This document shows positions 59,743 through 64,000 of a stretch of 64,000 bases of DNA, in pieces. A program made the translations under genes and the position numbers. The stretch is from Sphingobacterium detergens. Lineage in GTDB: Bacteria > Bacteroidota > Bacteroidia > Sphingobacteriales > Sphingobacteriaceae. Each line of letters starts with the position of its first letter. The stretch's first letter is position 1. Under the pieces are notes generated by a model. The model ran no database searches. It was not told where the DNA came from and was given only the letters and a program-made list of their open reading frames with translations. The stretch is from positions 310,001-374,000 of the forward strand of contig NZ_RAPY01000001.1 of the NCBI RefSeq assembly GCF_003610355.1, in the 5' to 3' direction.

Positions 59743-60927
59743 ATGCTAACGATTACAAACGCTAACATCATTACGCCCAATCGTATCATTGAAAATGGAA
59801 CAGTAAGGATTGCTGAGGGAAAAATTGTGGATATCGCTACGCAGCGAGTTTCAGCGGACGAGCAGTCAGGTGAATGGCTGGATGCCGAGGGGCTTTTTTT
59901 GTCCCCGGGATTTATTGATATCCATGTGCATGGTGGTGGTGGTGCCGATTTTATGGATAATACGGTTGATGCTTTTCTAAAAGTTGCACAGACACATGTC
60001 CGTTATGGTACCACAGCGATGTTGCCGACGACACTGACCAGTGAGCCAAGTGAGTTATTGGCTTTGTTTGATACCTATATGGAGGCTTTAAGCCGCAACG
60101 TGCACGGCTCGCGCTTTTTGGGGTTGCACTTGGAGGGACCTTATTTTGCGATGAACCAGCGGGGGGCACAGGATCCACGTTATATTCGAAATCCAGACCC
60201 GAATGAGTATCTGCCTATTCTCGAGCAGTATCATCACCTGATTGCACGATGGAGTGCCGCTCCTGAACTTCCGGGGGCGCTTGATTTTGGACAGAAAGTC
60301 CATGACTATGGAATTTTACTGGCCCTGGCTCATACAGATGCTATTTATGAAGAAATCCTCCCTGCAGTCGAACACGGCTATCGGTTGGCAACTCATTTGT
60401 ATTCGGGAATGTCTGGAATGACACGACGGAATGCTTATCGTTATGCTGGGGCAATAGAAAGCTGTCTGCTTCTAGATGCTATTGATGTCGAGATTATCGC
60501 CGATGGTGTTCATTTGCCAGAACCCTTTTTAAAATTGATCCATAAAATCAAGGGTGATGATAAAATCATTCTGATTACAGACGCCATGCGGGCCGCAGGT
60601 ATGCCCGAAGGAAAAAGTATATTGGGAAGTCTTACTGGTGGAACTGAAGTTATTGTTGAAGATGGCGTTGCTAAACTACCTGATTACTCTTCTTTTGCTG
60701 GGAGTGTCGCTACCGCCGATCGGCTAATCAGGACTATGATCAATATGGCTGGTTTAGATCTTATAACGGCCATAAAGATGATGACGCTAAACCCTGCAAG
60801 ATTACTTGGCTGCGACGATCGTATGGGTGCGATAGATATCGGCAAGGATGCGGATATTGTTCTGTTTGATCAAGATATACGGGTACACTATACTTTTATA
60901 TCCGGCAAATTATGTTATAAAAATTAA
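59743..60927 (+). CDS. nagA: N-acetylglucosamine-6-phosphate deacetylase (NagA)
   Basis: 394 residues, amidohydrolase fold. PGFIDIHVHGGGGADFMD (metal HxH, about 57-74), LGLHLEGPYF (Glu ligand, about 127-136), LALAHTDA, ATHLYSGMSGMTRR and ILITDAMRAAG (catalytic Asp, about 278-288) match NagA. It removes acetyl from amino-sugar-6-phosphate before NagB acts. AgaA for galactosamine has the same motifs. No N-acetylhexosamine kinase is in the window, so phosphorylation must come from elsewhere. Its stop abuts the convergent lacI-type gene with no gap. Confidence 0.93.
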   Translation: MLTITNANIITPNRIIENGTVRIAEGKIVDIATQRVSADEQSGEWLDAEGLFLSPGFIDIHVHGGGGADFMDNTVDAFLKVAQTHVRYGTTAMLPTTLTSEPSELLALFDTYMEALSRNVHGSRFLGLHLEGPYFAMNQRGAQDPRYIRNPDPNEYLPILEQYHHLIARWSAAPELPGALDFGQKVHDYGILLALAHTDAIYEEILPAVEHGYRLATHLYSGMSGMTRRNAYRYAGAIESCLLLDAIDVEIIADGVHLPEPFLKLIHKIKGDDKIILITDAMRAAGMPEGKSILGSLTGGTEVIVEDGVAKLPDYSSFAGSVATADRLIRTMINMAGLDLITAIKMMTLNPARLLGCDDRMGAIDIGKDADIVLFDQDIRVHYTFISGKLCYKN

Positions 60928-61947
60928 TTAGGTGATTTTGTTTATCACCGAATCACGAACCACCAGTTTTCCGGGGAGTATAATATCCTGAATTTCGAAG
61001 TCCTTATTTTTTATGTGACGGATCAGCAGGGCACAGCTACGTTTTCCGATATCAAAGGCGGGTTCCTCTATGGTGGTCAGATTGGGTTCGACTACGGTGC
61101 AGATGGGGTCATTTGTAAAACCAATAACGCTGATATCAATACCTACGCGCAAGTTGTGTTTTTTGATGCACAAGATTGCACCGACAGCTTTGCGGTCATT
61201 GGCGGCAAAGATGGCGTCGGGACGCTGAGGTAGTGCCAGTAGTTTGGTTGTATCCTCACTGCCGTGAATTTGCGAGAAACCGGAATGTACGATCAGGTTC
61301 TCTTCTAAAGGTCTGTTGCACTGTTTCAATGCTTCAATATAACCGTTGAGTCGCTGTTGTGTAAATTTGAGGTCTTTCGGACCAGCAATATGGGCAATAC
61401 GGTTGGCGCCATTTTCGAGTAGAAATCTTGTTGCCTGAAAAGCGCCCGCAAAGTCATCCTGTACAACTTTTGATGCTACGATATTATTTGGGACCCGGTC
61501 GAAAAATACAATAGGTAGCCCTTTAGCCATCAGTCGTTCAAAATGTTCGTTGATATAGGAATCCGAAGATATGGAGACTAGAAGTCCGTCGAGGCTACTG
61601 GTCGATAGGTTTTCCAGTAGGCTCTGCTCACGGGCCATACTATCGTTGGTGACATAAAGAATGATATTGTAATCCTGTTCATAGGCTTCCTCCTGAATAC
61701 CTGAAATAACTGTCGAGAAATAATAGTTGGTAATAAATGGAATGACAACGCCAATATTTTTTGTTGAACCTGAGGCTAATGCCGCTGCATTTTTGTTGGG
61801 CTTAAAATTAAGTTCCCTGGCCAGTGACAATACTTTCTGACGTGTTGTGGGGTTGACATCATGCGTGTCTCGAAACGCTCGTGAAACAGTGGAAACAGAA
61901 ATGCCAAGCATTTCAGCAATATCCTTGATGCCGATGGGATTTTTCAT
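60928..61947 (-). CDS. LacI-family transcriptional regulator
   Basis: 339 residues. N-terminal helix-turn-helix and hinge: IGIKDIAEMLGISVSTVSRAF (about 4-24) and LNFKPNKNAAALASGSTKNIG; the rest is a periplasmic-binding-protein-like sensor (GVVIPFITNYYFSTVISGIQ, LPIVFFDRVPNN, PDAIFAANDRKAVGAI). It most likely represses the divergent uxaBA and susCD-nag operons through the TAACGYTA palindromes at 49365 and 49453 until a sugar intermediate binds. Convergent with nagA. Confidence 0.92.
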   Translation of the reverse strand: MKNPIGIKDIAEMLGISVSTVSRAFRDTHDVNPTTRQKVLSLARELNFKPNKNAAALASGSTKNIGVVIPFITNYYFSTVISGIQEEAYEQDYNIILYVTNDSMAREQSLLENLSTSSLDGLLVSISSDSYINEHFERLMAKGLPIVFFDRVPNNIVASKVVQDDFAGAFQATRFLLENGANRIAHIAGPKDLKFTQQRLNGYIEALKQCNRPLEENLIVHSGFSQIHGSEDTTKLLALPQRPDAIFAANDRKAVGAILCIKKHNLRVGIDISVIGFTNDPICTVVEPNLTTIEEPAFDIGKRSCALLIRHIKNKDFEIQDIILPGKLVVRDSVINKIT

Positions 61948-62153
61948 AGATAAAAGGTTGGTTCGAATTATTCGATTTACAATTTACTAAAAACAATTTA
62001 TATATGATTGTGATATATGATATTGCCCTGTCAGAATTCAGTTACTATGATTTTTTTTATCTTTATTGAGCATCAATAAAGAAGAGGTTTTTTGCGTTTT
62101 ATTGCATAGCTTGCTTTTTTATCTGTATCATTACGTACGATTAAGGGTAGCCA

Positions 62154-64000
62154 ATGATCCTATTTGATTTTATAAAACTCGTATTAATTGCAACTGTCTT
62201 CTTATGGAGTGGAATACTCTATGGGCAGAATGATAGTGACCTGGTCAAAGGCAAGGTGGTTGATCCGGAGATGTCACCTGTTGCCTTGGCTACAGTAGGT
62301 CTGTACAGTAGCAGTGGGATATTGGTAGCCAGTACAAACACAGATAGTCTGGGGACTTTTCAGCTTCGGGGTAAAATTCAGGGTAAATATTTTGTCGCGG
62401 TAAAACACCTTGGCTATCATGATTATAGGAGCACGCTATTTGACCTTGCCAATAGTAATTTGGAGATAGTAAAACTCTCCCGACAGGAAAATAAGCTGGA
62501 AGCGGTGACAGTCGAAGGCAAAAGAGCGGTACTAACAGTTGATGGTGGCGCGATTGTCTATCAGGTAGAAAATAGTATCGGAGCACAGGATATTTCGGCC
62601 TTTGACGCATTAAAAAGAGCGCCTGGGGTACAGATCGAAAATGAAGTCGACATTACGCTCAATGGTAAAAGCGGAGTGCAGATCCTGTTGGACGGAAGAC
62701 AAACTTTTCTTTCGGGCAAGGAGCTCAGCGATCTATTGAAGTCGATGTCATCGAATAACCTCAGATCCATCGAAATTGTCAATAGTCCCTCAGCTAAATA
62801 TGATGCGAGCGGTGCAGCTGGTATTATCAATATCAAAACGAAGAAAAATCAGTTGAAGGGCTTGAATGGAAGTATAACAAGTGCCTTTGCTTATGGTGTC
62901 AGCCCGAAGCAATTGCAGCATATGACCTTCAATTACCGGGTGAATAAATTCAATGTATTTGGGAGTTATAACCATACACTTGGCCACTACAATTACTTGT
63001 ATGGCACTAATCGTCAGCAAAACGGCAAATCCTATGACAGCCACACGGTCGATGTGGATAAGCGCCAGAAAATGGACGCTCAGATGGGGATAGATTACTT
63101 TCTCAATGATAAAAATACAATAGGTCTTTTGGTAAACGGTAATTTTATCTTCGGTGGCGGACTGACCAATACAGCTACGACGATTGCTACACTTCCCTCG
63201 GCAGTGTTGGAAGGATCTCTTGATGCTATCAACGATTACTACGGCCAGAGCACCAAGCGCTACAACTTTAATCTGAACTACAAATATGAAGATACGTTGG
63301 GTCGTAGCCTAAATGTGGATTTGGATTACGGTCTTTTTGATAAATGGAATAAAAACCTGCAATCGAATACCTATCGGGACAATGGGGGAAATGTCTTTGA
63401 TGAGAATCTGTACCGTACGCTGAATGATATCGATATTGATCTAAAAGGGCTAAAGGTGGATTACGCTACGAAACTGTGGGACGGAAAATTGGAAGCAGGT
63501 GCCAAATATTCGGCCGTAGGTTCTAAAAACAATTCCCGGTTTTATCATGTCGGCCCTGCAAGTGATAGTCTCGATAATAGACGGTCCAATGATTTTCAGT
63601 TTGACGAACGCATAGCTAGCGCATATCTTGATTATAAAAGAACGATCGGAGAATGGTCTCTCCAAGCTGGACTACGGCTAGAAAATGCGAATTCCAAGGG
63701 TGTTTTATTTTATCGGGAGCAAGAAAAGGATCTGGATGATCAAATCAATAGAAATTTCACTAATCTTTTCCCTTTTTTATCTATCACGAGGCAACTGGCC
63801 GATAAACAGACGATTTCACTGTCATACGCCAAGCGTATTGAACGACCGGCCTATCAGGATCTGAATCCCTTTGTCTATATGCTCGATGAGCTATCTTTCT
63901 GGAAGGGAAACCCGTTTTTGACCCCCTCACTGACCCAGCGGTTTTCCTTACTTTATTCCCTAAAGAGCTCGACGATTGTCGGCTTAAATTATGCGTATAC
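62154..64000 (+). CDS. TonB-dependent receptor with outer-membrane beta-barrel (3' end beyond window)
   Basis: Open from ATG 62154 to the edge (about 615 residues visible). Signal peptide ending LYGQ, a carboxypeptidase-regulatory-like domain (VKGKVVDPEMSPVALATVGLY, about 32-110), a plug (APGVQIENEVDITLNGKSGV, IVNSPSAKYDASGAAGIINI, about 158-225), then barrel strands (ISLSYAKRIERPAYQDLNPF). This is the OMP_b-brl_3 group, not SusC: there is no SusD partner visible and the plug is different. Typical of receptors for metal complexes, peptides or other small substrates; ligand unknown. Confidence 0.85.
   Translation, partial: MILFDFIKLVLIATVFLWSGILYGQNDSDLVKGKVVDPEMSPVALATVGLYSSSGILVASTNTDSLGTFQLRGKIQGKYFVAVKHLGYHDYRSTLFDLANSNLEIVKLSRQENKLEAVTVEGKRAVLTVDGGAIVYQVENSIGAQDISAFDALKRAPGVQIENEVDITLNGKSGVQILLDGRQTFLSGKELSDLLKSMSSNNLRSIEIVNSPSAKYDASGAAGIINIKTKKNQLKGLNGSITSAFAYGVSPKQLQHMTFNYRVNKFNVFGSYNHTLGHYNYLYGTNRQQNGKSYDSHTVDVDKRQKMDAQMGIDYFLNDKNTIGLLVNGNFIFGGGLTNTATTIATLPSAVLEGSLDAINDYYGQSTKRYNFNLNYKYEDTLGRSLNVDLDYGLFDKWNKNLQSNTYRDNGGNVFDENLYRTLNDIDIDLKGLKVDYATKLWDGKLEAGAKYSAVGSKNNSRFYHVGPASDSLDNRRSNDFQFDERIASAYLDYKRTIGEWSLQAGLRLENANSKGVLFYREQEKDLDDQINRNFTNLFPFLSITRQLADKQTISLSYAKRIERPAYQDLNPFVYMLDELSFWKGNPFLTPSLTQRFSLLYSLKSSTIVGLNYAY

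Overview
The window looks like a chromosomal segment of a Bacteroidetes species, most likely a Sphingobacterium or close relative (family Sphingobacteriaceae). The reasons are two SusC/SusD outer-membrane pairs, a subtype iii (Bacteroidetes-only) type VI secretion system with TssN and a TssO/P/R-type envelope block and no TssJ/L/M, the DUF1800/DUF1501 pair, a DUF4476 protein, and at least one promoter of the TTG / TAnnTTTG type. I see no rRNA, tRNA, CRISPR array, IS element or phage gene.

Layout. 1-5.4 kb: end of a polysaccharide utilization locus (5'-truncated SusC, SusD, a secreted glycoside-hydrolase-like protein). 5.6-6.8 kb: minus-strand MarR regulator, DUF2024 protein and a thioredoxin-like protein, with a palindrome at the probable promoter. 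7.0-14.5 kb: DUF1800/DUF1501 export pair, MscS channel, BCCT osmolyte transporter, periplasmic thioredoxin and a DUF4476 protein. 14.5-28.1 kb: T6SS effector and spike island with a Tae4-type amidase plus lipoprotein, two Hcp, VgrG, a DUF2931 lipoprotein, a DUF2235 (Tle1-like) phospholipase, two unknown proteins, a DUF4280 PAAR-like tip, a 993-residue OmpA-domain protein and another lipoprotein. The island is bracketed by two diverged direct copies of a ~162-bp element that carries a terminator and three degenerate ~21-nt tandem repeats. 28.6-42.9 kb: the T6SS core (TssO-like proteins, a PKD protein likely TssP, TssR, TssH/ClpV, TssB, TssC, TssE, TssF; TssG inverted; then TssN and TssK), followed by a flavodoxin-fold protein.

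43.7-46 kb: DUF4199, YdeI-like and isochorismatase-family genes. 46.2-61.9 kb: a sugar locus with minus-strand uxaB-uxaA (hexuronate catabolism) divergent from SusC, SusD-like, alpha/beta hydrolase, GH109-like enzyme, NagB-like deaminase, sugar MFS transporter and NagA, closed by a convergent LacI regulator. Two TAACGYTA-core palindromes lie in the divergent promoter region and are probable LacI operators. 62.1 kb to the end: a TonB-dependent receptor cut by the window edge.

How it works together: the T6SS core builds the trans-envelope complex, baseplate and sheath, and the island supplies tube, spike, tip and antibacterial cargo with probable membrane-anchored immunity lipoproteins. The sugar locus should import an amino-sugar-containing glycan, release and de-acetylate the N-acetylhexosamine, and, unusually, shares its control region with uronate catabolism genes. 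The least described parts are the repeat-bracketed effector island, the N-terminal MANVxFxxYxP motif shared by its two recognisable effectors, and the unassigned genes in it.
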